From Methylacidiphilum sp. Yel (lineage in GTDB: Bacteria > Verrucomicrobiota > Verrucomicrobiia > Methylacidiphilales > Methylacidiphilaceae), in NCBI RefSeq assembly GCF_004421185.1, contig NZ_LXQB01000056.1:1-45499 (forward strand): a DNA stretch of 45,499 nucleotides. The letters are read 5' to 3'. The notes beneath the pieces were generated by a model that was not told the origin of the DNA, ran no database searches, and saw nothing but the letters and a program-made list of their open reading frames with translations. A program made the translations under genes and the position numbers. This document shows positions 16,630 to 25,655 of this stretch, piece after piece. Every line of letters begins with the position of its first letter. Position 1 is the first letter of the stretch.

Positions 16630-19068
16630 TTGTACGTGCACAAAAAGACACCAAAATCTGAAGCTATCGACAAAAAAGAAAAAACTTCCACAGAAGTGGT
16701 TCCGTATCGGCTGCCTTTTGCCCTTTGGTGTAGTTTTTGTTCGTTCACAAAAAAGCTGCTCCTTCTCTTTATTTTAGCCTTAATAGGGATTATACTAGGT
16801 CTTTTTCTTTACCTTCGCTTTTTCGGTTTCCCATCGCCAGTCAAACGCTATGTTCTTTCTGAACTAGAATCCCGTGGAATGATAATATCCCTAGATAAAC
16901 TCTCCATCGATCCTAAAGGTAATCTTATAGCCAACCGAGTCGTTGTATTCCGTGCAAAAGACAAACAATCGATATGGCTGCAAGTCGATAAAGTTTATCT
17001 ATCCGTCGGGTGGTATTCATGGTGGAAAGGTCAGCCGTTGATACAATCTGCCATCGTTTCCAACGCAACGATTTCGATTCCTCTGACTCCACACAATGAA
17101 CTAGAAATCCATCAGGTCAATGCTTCAGTCAAGCTCTTAGCTGATGCCATAGAAATTAAAAAAGCCAATGGCAGGATTCTTAATATAAATTTTGATCTTA
17201 AAGGCAAAATTGAACTCAATGGGTTTCCTCCCTTTTATCCACAGACCGAGGAACAAATCCAGTGGATCGATTCGGTATGGTCAAAAGTGATGGCTACATT
17301 GGATCAACTGGAAACCCAAAAACCACTTCTGCTTGAAGGGGCATTTAATCTTAGTACTAAAAATCCGGAAAATGCATCGGCAGCCTTTCAACTATCCTCT
17401 AAAAAACTTTGGTATAAGAACGCTCCAATTGACCATATTTTTGCTGAGCTAAGACTCAACAGTGGAGTATTACAGGTTGAAGAACTAAGCATTGAACTCC
17501 CTAGAGGAGAAATGTCAGCATGGGGAGAAATAGACTTTAAAGGATCTAATTCGTTTATCGAATTTCTCAGCAGCGCCGATGTCACTTTGTTAAAACCAGT
17601 ACTGGACAAAGGTTGGCAAAAGGCTTTTGAAAACTTAAAATTCAATGATTTGCCTACCTTCAGTGGTCGCTTGACTACAAAATGGGGAGAGCAGAAAATG
17701 ACCAGTCTGGTCGTAGACATCCATTGCCATAATTTTTCTTATTGTGGCAATCAGTTGAGCGATTTATCCTTACCAATTGCTTATGATGGAAAGAAACTAT
17801 TTATCCCCGAAATTAAGCTAAAAACTGCCGATGGGATGTTGATTGGAGAAATGCTTTGGGACAGGCTCCATTCCACCATCTGGGCAAAAATTAGCAGTAA
17901 TAGAATAAATCCTAAGATTTTCAAAAATTTTTTTGGATCTGAATTTGATAGGATCTTGGATGTCACAGAATTCAATAAAGAATTTCCTGTAGTGAGCTTA
18001 GAAATCCGAGGTCCTGCATTAGATCCTAAGCAATGGGTCTATTCTGGTCACTACCTAATAAATAATTTTATTTATCAAGGAGTTTTAATTAAATCAGCAG
18101 AATCGGATTTTACTTTTTCCAACTACGAGCTTTTTTTACCAAATTTACAAGTCAGTCGTCCAGAAGGAACAGTCAACGGAACCGTTCGACATAATTTTCA
18201 AAAAAAACTGGTTTGGATCACCAACCTTTGTTCTTCAGTCAACGTCATCGAATCGGCACCAGCTCTTGGAAAAGAATTTTATTCCTATGTCAAACCTTAC
18301 CGGTTCCACTCTCCCCCTTTTTTAAAAGTCAACGGGGTTGTTGATTTAGATAAAAATTCTAAAGAACCAAAAACTGACTTGCATATCGAGATAGTCTCTT
18401 CCTCTGTTATGGATCTGGATATTTTTAAAGTGACCTTTCCTCTGACCAAACCCAAAGGAGAAATCTTCTTAAAAGGCAGGGAATTAACCATCAAAGTCCA
18501 TCACGGCTTTCTTTTCGATGGAACCATTCAAGGAGTTTATACTTCCAATTTGTGGCGGAAGACAATTCCATTTCACACTCATTTTACTATCACGCATGGG
18601 GATTTTCATAAGGCAATGCTAACAATATTTAAAAACGAAAAAGATTCTGGAATCTTTAATTTCAAAACTCAATTTGGTGGAAATTTAGGAGATCTGTATT
18701 CTCTTAAAGGGGATGGGAAAATTGAGATTCATGACGGTTATATTATGTCTATTCCTTTTTTAGGAATCATTTCTACCTCTTTAAGTACAAAAGACAACGA
18801 TTTTGCAATGGCTAGAGCCGATGAAGCTTCTGCTAGTTTTAATATCAAAGATGGTTGTATTTTGACTAAAGATCTGAAAATTTCTAGTTTTACTTTTTCG
18901 GTCCTAGGCTCAGGAAAATACGATTTTATCCGAGATAATCTCGACATGGATATGCGGGTCAATATGCGGGGTCCCATGGGCTATTTGCTCTATCCTATCA
19001 GTCAGCTCTTTGAATATCATGGGACCGGAAAGCTTGCTTCTCCAGTCTGGAAATCTAAGGTTTTTTAA
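16630..19068 (+). CDS. AsmA/DUF748-like inner-membrane-anchored envelope protein
   Basis: An 812-residue protein with one N-terminal membrane helix (about 43-65, LLLLFILALIGIILGLFLYL), then a long beta-rich periplasmic region. The C-terminal part (FGGNLGDLYSLKGDGKIEIHDGYIMSI and the following LGIIS segment) resembles the AsmA C-terminal/TamB-like superfamily implicated in lipid transport between membranes. The upstream start is a TTG at 16630; a GTG at 16636 is equally possible and neither has a ribosome site. It diverges from glyQS across about 30 bp. The specific cargo is unknown. Confidence 0.7.
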   Translation: MYVHKKTPKSEAIDKKEKTSTEVVPYRLPFALWCSFCSFTKKLLLLFILALIGIILGLFLYLRFFGFPSPVKRYVLSELESRGMIISLDKLSIDPKGNLIANRVVVFRAKDKQSIWLQVDKVYLSVGWYSWWKGQPLIQSAIVSNATISIPLTPHNELEIHQVNASVKLLADAIEIKKANGRILNINFDLKGKIELNGFPPFYPQTEEQIQWIDSVWSKVMATLDQLETQKPLLLEGAFNLSTKNPENASAAFQLSSKKLWYKNAPIDHIFAELRLNSGVLQVEELSIELPRGEMSAWGEIDFKGSNSFIEFLSSADVTLLKPVLDKGWQKAFENLKFNDLPTFSGRLTTKWGEQKMTSLVVDIHCHNFSYCGNQLSDLSLPIAYDGKKLFIPEIKLKTADGMLIGEMLWDRLHSTIWAKISSNRINPKIFKNFFGSEFDRILDVTEFNKEFPVVSLEIRGPALDPKQWVYSGHYLINNFIYQGVLIKSAESDFTFSNYELFLPNLQVSRPEGTVNGTVRHNFQKKLVWITNLCSSVNVIESAPALGKEFYSYVKPYRFHSPPFLKVNGVVDLDKNSKEPKTDLHIEIVSSSVMDLDIFKVTFPLTKPKGEIFLKGRELTIKVHHGFLFDGTIQGVYTSNLWRKTIPFHTHFTITHGDFHKAMLTIFKNEKDSGIFNFKTQFGGNLGDLYSLKGDGKIEIHDGYIMSIPFLGIISTSLSTKDNDFAMARADEASASFNIKDGCILTKDLKISSFTFSVLGSGKYDFIRDNLDMDMRVNMRGPMGYLLYPISQLFEYHGTGKLASPVWKSKVF

Positions 19069-19084
19069 AAATGGGAACCTAAAA

Positions 19085-19993
19085 ATGGGCACTAAAGAGA
19101 GATTACCAAAGCAGGAAATGTGTAAACATCCCCTTTTGCCTGCTGAGATAAAATCTAGACTTGTCGGAGCGCATGTTTCGATTTCTGGTGGATTTCGATT
19201 TGCTGTTTTGCGTGCAAAAGCTTGCGGTTTTAGCGCTGCGCAAATTTTTTTGAAAAACTGTCGAAGATGGGAAGACCCAATAGTAGATTCAGAAGATATA
19301 GCTCAATTTTTAAGTTTAAAAGAAAAATATAGAATCTTTTTTTTTGGTCATTTCAGCTATTTAATCAACCTTTGCGCTTCGACAGAACAGACAGTGAGAA
19401 AATCCATCCACGCATTGATCCAAGAAATGGCTATAGCCGCAAAGCTTACTCTGCCATTTGTCGTTTTGCATCCTGGCAGTTCTACAGTAGAGAAATCAAT
19501 AGAAGCAATTGAGGCTCTCTCTGCTCGGTTAAATATAGTAATGGAGATGACCGAAGCAAAAGAGGTAAAAATTGCTCTTGAAACAATGGCGGGGCAAGGC
19601 GGTCAGATTGGAAGAAATATTGAACAACTAAAAGCAATCTTTGAAAGACTAAAGAAGCCGGAACGTTTTTGTTTTTGTTTAGATACTGCCCATCTTTGGG
19701 AAGCAGGATATGACTTAAAAAGCAAGGAAGGATATGAAGAATTGATTGAAAAAATTTCAGCTGCTTTAGGCCTCTCTAGAATTGCTGCGTTTCATCTCAA
19801 TGATTCAAGCAGCTCTTTTGGCTCAAATGTTGATCGGCACGCCCATATTGGAGAAGGAACTATTGGCCTTGAACCATTCCGAAGGATAATGGAAGATAGT
19901 CGATTTGCGGGCTTGCCTATGGTTTTGGAAACTCCTAAAGAAAATGGCGTAGAGGCGGATTGTCTGAATCTAAGAAAAATTTTAGTTTATTAA
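19085..19993 (+). CDS. nfo: Endonuclease IV (AP endonuclease)
   Basis: About 302 residues of a TIM-barrel, tri-zinc AP endonuclease that cuts the backbone at abasic sites in base-excision repair. Metal-binding blocks are complete: GAHVSISGG, GHFSYLINL, VLHPGS, ALETMAGQGGQIG, LDTAHLWEAGYD, FHLNDSSSSFGSNVDRHAHIGEG and the C-terminal VLETPKE. The ATG at 19085, just after the upstream gene's stop, avoids a 60-base overlap; another ATG at 19118 is also possible. The product complements the mpg and uracil-DNA glycosylase genes elsewhere in the window. Confidence 0.93.
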   Translation: MGTKERLPKQEMCKHPLLPAEIKSRLVGAHVSISGGFRFAVLRAKACGFSAAQIFLKNCRRWEDPIVDSEDIAQFLSLKEKYRIFFFGHFSYLINLCASTEQTVRKSIHALIQEMAIAAKLTLPFVVLHPGSSTVEKSIEAIEALSARLNIVMEMTEAKEVKIALETMAGQGGQIGRNIEQLKAIFERLKKPERFCFCLDTAHLWEAGYDLKSKEGYEELIEKISAALGLSRIAAFHLNDSSSSFGSNVDRHAHIGEGTIGLEPFRRIMEDSRFAGLPMVLETPKENGVEADCLNLRKILVY

Positions 19994-20037
19994 AAAAATT
20001 TCTAGTCAAAAAGTGTAATCTAAATATAGTAATTGCC

Positions 20038-20382
20038 ATGAGTAATCTACGTATTATTGCCTATTTAAAACCATCTTGTGGTTGGAGTAACGGGGTAAGA
20101 GCTATTTTGAAGAAATACAACCTTCCTTACGAAGATAAAGACATCATTAATTATCCTGAAAACATGGAGGAAATGATTATGAAAAGTGGGCAGCCTTTTT
20201 CTCCATGCGTTGAAGTCAATGGCGAAATGCTAGCTGATATCAGTGGACAGGAACTTGAAGAGTATCTCATTGCCAAAAATTATGTCCAAAGGATAGACAA
20301 GCCAGTCGATGTACCTATTGATCAAGCCTGCTCTGGGGAGCATCACCAGAGTCAGCCTATAAGAGTAAATTTTGAACTTTAA
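20038..20382 (+). CDS. Glutaredoxin-like protein with CGWS active site
   Basis: About 114 residues with a thioredoxin fold: IIAYLKPSCGWSNGVRAIL holds the active site, followed by a DIINYPENMEEM helix, the cis-proline segment SPCVEVNGE and the glycine pair area DISGQELEEYL. The motif C-G-W-S has one cysteine, close to the CGFS of monothiol glutaredoxins used in Fe-S cluster handling, but it lacks other CGFS-class features that I can confirm. The C-terminal tail of some 30 residues (including a Cys and His-His) is extra. The in-frame ATG at 20038 matches the domain start; the longer frame from 19960 overlaps nfo. Confidence 0.8.
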   Translation: MSNLRIIAYLKPSCGWSNGVRAILKKYNLPYEDKDIINYPENMEEMIMKSGQPFSPCVEVNGEMLADISGQELEEYLIAKNYVQRIDKPVDVPIDQACSGEHHQSQPIRVNFEL

Positions 20383-21484
20383 AATCGTTTGGGTTGATTG
20401 TATCTCTACTTATTCTTTAAGATAAAATAGAAACACTTTACGGAGCTATAAAGAAAGCCTTCAGTTTTACTTACACCACTGAAAAAGGTTGAGAACAAAG
20501 TCATAGGTGTTTTTGACTCCGTTTTTGTCCTTATTTTCTGAGCTGGTTTATTCAGGTAGGCTGGGCGTGCAAGGGGCAAGGTCGGAGCGCAACCTTGCCC
20601 ACTGCTAAGTTAAGTTTTTGTGTAAACTCAAGTAGTTTTGTGTCCACCTGTTGTGAGAATCACAGCCTCCAGTCCGCCCATCCACAAATAAATTGCCAGG
20701 GGGGCTTCTAATCAATCGGTTTGTCATGACTGGATAAGAATTTATCCCGAAAAATCATCTTTATTTGATGATTTGACCTATAACGCACCAATCTAAGAAT
20801 CATCCATATCCCATTTCATTGGGCAAGAAGAAGGTGTTTTTGACTGGTGCTCCCCACAGCTCTCCTAAATGCAGCAGCGCAGCAACTCTCTCTTTATTGC
20901 CTCTTGCCATCTATGTGGATATCGTATTCCCAGAAGCTCAATAGCTTACTAATAAATCATGACAAACAACATAATACTAATTAAATAGAAATTATTACAA
21001 TTAAAACAGACTTATTGTAATGGTGTTTTTCTATTGACTTTATCGATTCCCTTTTCTACGCAATCCAGTTTTTATAACTCACAGAATTAGACAATAGGCT
21101 AAGCTTTTTGGCAACGATTTGTATTGATTTTTTTAGGTAATAAAGCAAGGTTTTTCTCTTTCATCTGGCCGTAAGCAATCCAAAAGAACTTTCTTTTATC
21201 TTTGTCTTTTATTGTATTCCTTAATAGTCTGCTATTTCCACATCCTTAAATAAATAGCTCCTATTTTATAACAAACAACGGCATTCAAATAAACATCAAT
21301 GATGTAATTAAAATATACACATTTTCCATTCTATCGTAACATTTTGAAATAAAAAAATAATAATCTCATTTTATCAGATATGATTTTGCGTAATATTGTC
21401 GCTTCTTTGTCATAATGTAAAATATCATAATAAATGATACTTAATCATTGTATTTATGATATGAATCATGAAATTATATATATA
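20383..21484. other. 1.1-kb intergenic region with serial hairpins, no recognisable gene
   Basis: No credible coding frame. The left half (20500-20900) is richer in GC than the right and contains perfect hairpins: GGGCAAGGT 20574-20582 with ACCTTGCCC 20592-20600; GGATAA 20732-20737 with TTATCC 20742-20747; AAATCATC 20752-20759 with GATGATTT 20767-20774; CCCA 20810-20813 with TGGG 20820-20823. The 13-mer GGTGTTTTTGACT occurs at 20506-20518 and again at 20833-20845. This could be a decayed insertion element or a structured RNA. The right half (20950-21484) is extremely AT-rich and must include the promoter of the TonB receptor gene. Confidence 0.6.
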
Positions 21485-23683
21485 ATGAAATATAGTAACT
21501 ATTTTTTAGTAAGAAAACTGTTTATAATATGTATACTAAATAATAGTATAAATCTTGGTTTATTAAATAGTCAACAATCTCAGGAATCACCTAACCCAAA
21601 TACCAGAGTGGTTATGCCGGAAGTGGAGGTCTCTGAATCTGAGCCTTCTTTAACTGTTCCATCTGCACAAAAAATGCAAGAATTATTAAATGAACTTCCA
21701 GCAAGTTCCAATCTCATTGAAGCCAAACGAGTCCGTCAGGGTAGAGCAGCTACTTTGCAAGATCTTTTTTTGTTTCAACCTGGCATATGGACCCAACCTG
21801 GATTTACCGGTCCTAATGCCTATCGAATATCAATCAGGGGATCTGGCCTATCGACTGGAGCAGGGACTGAAAGAGGAATATGGTTTTTACAAGATGGGAT
21901 TCCCTTAAACCCTCCAGATGGAGTACTGTTTAATCAAGGGCAGTTTGATCCATTGGCTTATCAGTATTCTGTGATTTCTCGTGGAGCCGAGGCTTTTAAT
22001 TATGGATTTGCAACACTTTTTGGAGCCGTAAACTTTGTCACCTACACTGGCTATACTGCGCCTCCTTATTCAGCTTATTTTACAGCTGGTAGTTTTGGTT
22101 GGCTGCAAGGGTCCATTGAAGCCGCTGGTGTGGAGTCCAAGACAGATTATTTTGCAGTTCTATCCGATGCTTCAGCAGAAGGCTATCGCTTTCACAACAG
22201 CTTTAACAATGCTTGGCTGAACACAAACATAGGCTATAAGATCACGTCAAGTATTGAAAATCGGATCTATTTTACCTATTCCAACCAGCAATGGCAAGTT
22301 CCTGGGCCTCTGGCTCTTGAGGAAGTCTTAACGGATCCTACCACTGCTAATCCAGCCTATGTGGAGGGAGACTATCGGCAATTTTGGGACACAACCCGCG
22401 TCGCCGACAAAGCAACCTATATTATTGATCCAAACCAAACCGTAAACATGGGAATTTCTTGGACCAATCTCCATCAGATAACTTTTTATGGTCTTTTTTT
22501 CCAAAGCTCCAATAATTTCTTCTCTCTGCCCTGCAACTATACAAATACCATGGACCTCTATGGACATCGGAACTTGATTGTTGCTGGGGTCATGCCAATG
22601 GGTGAGTTCTATCAAGAGAATTGGAATAGGCTTTTGGGAACTATTCAGGGAACTCCGATGGCCACATATAATATGACCGTCGTGAATATACCCATATATG
22701 CCTATGATCAATTCTGGGTTAACGAAAAATTTTCTATTAATCTTGCTTTACAAGCTGTTTACGATCGGATGACTAACGAAGCTTTTAAAGATCTCCTTCA
22801 TCGAAGTGTCGATACCACACTGACATTTAGTCAATTCAATCCTAAATTGGGACTTCTTTATCAAGTGGATCCTCATAATCAACTCTATACCAGCGTAGCC
22901 AGAAGCTTTGAACCCCCTTCTCTTTATGAAACGGCAATCTCCCCTACCGCTTTACCACCCAACCTTGCGTTATACCCTAATCGGGCTCAAAATGCCATCA
23001 CCGCTGAGATTGGAACCAGAGGCCAATGGGATAGATTTAATTGGAGTTTTGCTTTTTTTCAATCTTGGGTAACAAACGAACTGCTGGAAGTCTCTTTAAA
23101 TCCTCCTCTTAATACTCTAATTTATACAATTAATGCTCCTCCAACCACTCATCGTGGAATTGAAATCAGTCTCAATACCACCCTGGCTAAGGGTTTAATG
23201 GTTAGCAATTCTGATTCACAAAATCAGGATCAAATTGTGCTCTATCAAATTTTTGATTGGTATCGATTTTATTTAAATGGGAATTTTTTCTCCCCTACAA
23301 CACATCAAGAGATACCTCTAAGGGGTAATCAACTTTTTGGGGTGCCTGAATATTCCTATATGGCACAAATGTTATATATGCATCCTTCTGGATTTTATAT
23401 TGGACCCAATGTTATGGCATGGTCCACTTATCCAGTGGATCTGGTTAACACAACTTTTGCTCCTGGGACTGCTTTGCTCGGTTTTCGGATTGGATATCAA
23501 AACCCAAAAAAACATCTATCCATTTATTTAGACGGAAGGAACTTAACCAACGAGCATTATGTAGCAATGGTGAGTGATGTTTTTGATGCTTCTAATGGAG
23601 GAAAGATTCCATTATCAAAACAAACCTACTATTGGCCTGGGGATGGTTGGGCGATTTACGGAGGAATTTCATGGAACTTTTAA
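21485..23683 (+). CDS. TonB-dependent outer-membrane receptor
   Basis: About 732 residues. A signal peptide (MKYSNYFLVRKLFIICILNN...) precedes a short linker with a TonB-box-like segment, VVMPEVEVSESE. A plug domain follows, with LQDLFLFQPGIW, RISIRGSGLS and GIWFLQDGIPLNPPDG; then a 22-strand-type barrel ending in the aromatic Phe of GGISWNF. Conserved barrel parts include LYTSVARSFEPPSLYE and YLDGRNLTNEHYV. Such receptors import metal chelates, vitamins or sugars with TonB-ExbBD energy. The substrate cannot be read; no transporter genes adjoin it. The Met at 21485 fits the signal peptide better than the upstream Met at 21434. Upstream DNA is highly AT-rich. Confidence 0.92.
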   Translation: MKYSNYFLVRKLFIICILNNSINLGLLNSQQSQESPNPNTRVVMPEVEVSESEPSLTVPSAQKMQELLNELPASSNLIEAKRVRQGRAATLQDLFLFQPGIWTQPGFTGPNAYRISIRGSGLSTGAGTERGIWFLQDGIPLNPPDGVLFNQGQFDPLAYQYSVISRGAEAFNYGFATLFGAVNFVTYTGYTAPPYSAYFTAGSFGWLQGSIEAAGVESKTDYFAVLSDASAEGYRFHNSFNNAWLNTNIGYKITSSIENRIYFTYSNQQWQVPGPLALEEVLTDPTTANPAYVEGDYRQFWDTTRVADKATYIIDPNQTVNMGISWTNLHQITFYGLFFQSSNNFFSLPCNYTNTMDLYGHRNLIVAGVMPMGEFYQENWNRLLGTIQGTPMATYNMTVVNIPIYAYDQFWVNEKFSINLALQAVYDRMTNEAFKDLLHRSVDTTLTFSQFNPKLGLLYQVDPHNQLYTSVARSFEPPSLYETAISPTALPPNLALYPNRAQNAITAEIGTRGQWDRFNWSFAFFQSWVTNELLEVSLNPPLNTLIYTINAPPTTHRGIEISLNTTLAKGLMVSNSDSQNQDQIVLYQIFDWYRFYLNGNFFSPTTHQEIPLRGNQLFGVPEYSYMAQMLYMHPSGFYIGPNVMAWSTYPVDLVNTTFAPGTALLGFRIGYQNPKKHLSIYLDGRNLTNEHYVAMVSDVFDASNGGKIPLSKQTYYWPGDGWAIYGGISWNF

Positions 23684-24080
23684 TATTCAGTCAGAGATTT
23701 GAATTTTTTTCTAATTATTTAGCAATTTAAAAGCCCTCTTCTTTTCTTAAGGATAATTTTCTGTTCAAGAAATTTGGCAAAGCTCCTTTCCAAAAGAACC
23801 GAATAACTTCAGACCATGAAAGCTGCTAGCTTCTCAGTTGCAAAGAGTTTGAAGAGCTACTCTGACCACACGCTAAGACCATATAAGGGGAAAGAGAAAT
23901 AGACAGGTGGTCTACTTCTTTTCCTATTGTCCCTCTCTAGCCTTCTTTGAACCTTTTTCACAACATGGAATGGAAACCTTTTATCTCTCAAATTATCTGG
24001 AAGAGCAAACATACATCTTACTATAGTTAACCTCGAAGAAGACAGACCCTGCAGTCCTGGCAGTATGAGGAGCTAAACGG
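23684..24080. other. Intergenic region, no gene seen
   Basis: About 400 bp between the convergent receptor and uracil-DNA glycosylase genes. No frame with coding character is visible on either strand. A weak hairpin TTCA/TGAA followed by seven T's just after the receptor stop (about 23687-23712) may terminate the receptor transcript. Confidence 0.4.
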
Positions 24081-24788
24081 CTAGCTATTTAAAAGTTGAC
24101 CAATCCGTTTTAAAACAGCATCGAACATACTCTTGGTGAGTCTGCCTGTAAAGGTGTTTTGTTGGCTAGGATGAAAGGAAGCCACAAGAATTTTACCGTC
24201 CGGGAGGGTTAGTTCGATTCCATGGCTAAAGGAGGGCTTTTTGACTGGAAAAGGTTCTGCTTTTTCTTCGGCCATAATTTTAAGCGTTTTAAAGACACCA
24301 TCAAAGGCAATGCGGCCCAAAGCCAAAATGACATGGAGGCTTTTTAGAATGTGTAATTCTTCTATCAAATACGGCCTGCAATTGATAATTTCTTCTAAAA
24401 GCGGTTTATTATTAGGAGGCGCACAGCGAACCGTAGCCGTAATGTAGACTTTATTAAGGACCAAAGAATCGTTTTTTCCTATAGATAAGGGACTGTTGGA
24501 ATAGCCAAAACGGTAGAGGGCATCAAACAGAAAATCTCCGCTCCGGTCGCCCGTAAAGATTCTACCAGTCCGGTTTCCTCCATGAGCTGCGGGTGCAAGC
24601 CCAACAATAAGTAGCTTAGCAGAACTGTCTCCAAATCCAGGAACGGGTCTGGACCAATAAGTTTCTTTGGCGAATCTTTTCGGTTTATGCTTTAGTATTT
24701 TTTCCCTCCAGGCTACAAGCCTAGGACAGAGACGGCAAGCAATCACTCTTGCTTCTAGATCGGAAAGTGCTCGATCTTTAGGATGCAT
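24081..24788 (-). CDS. Family 5 uracil-DNA glycosylase (UDGb-like)
   Basis: A 235-residue glycosylase that removes uracil, and in this family often hypoxanthine and other deaminated bases, from DNA. Motif A is GLAPAAHGGNRTGR with the following FTGDRSG. Motif B is HPSQQNTFTGRLT. Cysteines in ACRLCPR, VRCAPP and INCRPY would bind the [4Fe-4S] cluster of this class. Family 5 lacks the catalytic polar residue of classical UDG at motif A, as is the case here. It lies 8 bp downstream of the cytosine deaminase gene on the same strand, so the two are likely co-transcribed. Confidence 0.9.
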   Translation of the reverse strand: MHPKDRALSDLEARVIACRLCPRLVAWREKILKHKPKRFAKETYWSRPVPGFGDSSAKLLIVGLAPAAHGGNRTGRIFTGDRSGDFLFDALYRFGYSNSPLSIGKNDSLVLNKVYITATVRCAPPNNKPLLEEIINCRPYLIEELHILKSLHVILALGRIAFDGVFKTLKIMAEEKAEPFPVKKPSFSHGIELTLPDGKILVASFHPSQQNTFTGRLTKSMFDAVLKRIGQLLNS

Positions 24789-24796
24789 CTAAGGCC

Positions 24797-25264
24797 CTAG
24801 TTAGTGATTTTTCCTATATCTTCGAACCATAGCTCAGGATTCGATGCGATGAAGGAAGTTAATAATCTTTTGCATTCTTCATCATCGAGATGAATAATTT
24901 CTACCCCATGCTCTACAAGGACTTCTTCAGGTCCTTTAAAGTTATGATTTTCTCCAATGACAATCTTTTTTATTCCATAGAGAAGAATGGCTCCCGTGCA
25001 CATCCAACATGGAGAAAGGGTCGTATAGAGTATGGCATTGTGATAAACTTTTGGGGGGTAGCGTCCCGCATTTTCTAAGCAATCCATTTCGCCATGCCTT
25101 ATAACGCTGCCCAATTGCACCCTACGGTTTCTTCCCCTTCCAAGCACTCTATCTTTGTAGGCAAGGCAGGCACCGATAGGTATTCCTCCTTCTTCAAATC
25201 CAATTTTTGCTTCCTCCAGAGCGATTTTCCAGAAAGGATTAGATTGATGCCAATGACTGTTCAT
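24797..25264 (-). CDS. Cytosine/nucleoside deaminase, yeast Fcy1-like
   Basis: A 155-residue zinc deaminase. The zinc-binding, proton-shuttling motif is HGEMDCLENAGR and the second half is TLSPCWMCTGAILLYG. The overall pattern, including IGENHNFKGPEE and ELWFEDIGK at the C-terminus, resembles the small fungal cytosine deaminases more than tRNA adenosine deaminase TadA or large CodA. Likely role: deamination of cytosine to uracil in pyrimidine salvage. The ATG at 25264 is preceded on the coding strand by an A-rich run of about 13. It precedes the uracil-DNA glycosylase gene by 8 bp. Confidence 0.82.
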   Translation of the reverse strand: MNSHWHQSNPFWKIALEEAKIGFEEGGIPIGACLAYKDRVLGRGRNRRVQLGSVIRHGEMDCLENAGRYPPKVYHNAILYTTLSPCWMCTGAILLYGIKKIVIGENHNFKGPEEVLVEHGVEIIHLDDEECKRLLTSFIASNPELWFEDIGKITN

Positions 25265-25425
25265 GAATTTTTTTTTTTTTTCCTATGATATTCGCTTTGA
25301 AGAAAGACGATTGCAAGCACAGTTTGATGATAAACTAATGGATCGAAAAAATTACAAGATTATCTATGTTAAGCTTTTAGTTTATTCCCGCTCTTTTTCT
25401 ATTTGCCTTATTACTTTTATTTTTA

Positions 25426-25453
25426 TTGACAACTTAACGAAGGCCTTTATGCT
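25426..25453 (+). promoter_or_regulatory. Probable sigma-70 promoter of the riboswitch operon
   Basis: TTGACA at 25426-25431, a perfect -35 box, is followed after 16 bases by TATGCT (25448-25453), a fair -10. Transcription would begin close to the 5' end of the riboswitch at about 25460. Confidence 0.6.
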
Positions 25454-25466
25454 TAATAGTCAAAAA

Positions 25467-25568
25467 CTCTTATCGAGAGCGGTGGAGGGACTGGCCCTGT
25501 GAAGCCGCGGCAACCGGAAAAGAGCTCTTTTCGTCTAGGTGCCAAGCCCAGCCCTTTGAAGTTAAGGG
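25467..25568 (+). ncRNA. SAM-I (S-box) riboswitch aptamer
   Basis: The conserved S-box core is plain: TTATCGAGAG near 25470, then GGTGGAGGGACTGGCCC (25481-25497), TGAAGCC, CGGCAACC (25508-25515) and AGGTGCCAAGCCC (25537-25549). Closing helix P1 can form from CTCTTA (25467-25472) and TAAGGG (25563-25568). The RNA binds S-adenosylmethionine and normally switches off methionine or homocysteine synthesis and sulfur uptake genes. It precedes a threonine-synthase-like gene, an uncommon target. Confidence 0.95.
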
Positions 25569-25574
25569 GAGGAT

Positions 25575-25604
25575 GAGAGGAAGTTTCTTTCTCTTTATTT
25601 TTGC
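25575..25604 (+). terminator. Riboswitch expression-platform terminator
   Basis: GAGAGGAAG (25575-25583), loop TTT, then CTTTCTCTT (25587-25595) form a nine-pair stem including two G-U pairs. TATTTTTGCC follows. Placed 7 bases after riboswitch helix P1 and 50 bases before the gene, it is a natural OFF-state terminator. I could not define the competing antiterminator. Confidence 0.7.
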
Positions 25605-25655
25605 CTTTTCTTCCTTCAAAGTAATCCTCGATAAGCATCACAAAGGAATAAAATC

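Noticed and set aside
22328-22711. 127-residue minus-strand frame inside the TonB receptor gene
   Set aside because: Antisense shadow of conserved barrel coding sequence with no family resemblance or start signal.
25263-25502. Plus-strand 79-residue frame over the promoter and riboswitch
   Set aside because: It is made largely of non-coding regulatory sequence and covers the conserved S-box core; composition explains the opening.
25575-25604. Translational-type riboswitch control
   Set aside because: A nine-pair stem with T-rich tail 50 bases ahead of the start fits transcription termination better than occlusion of the ribosome site.
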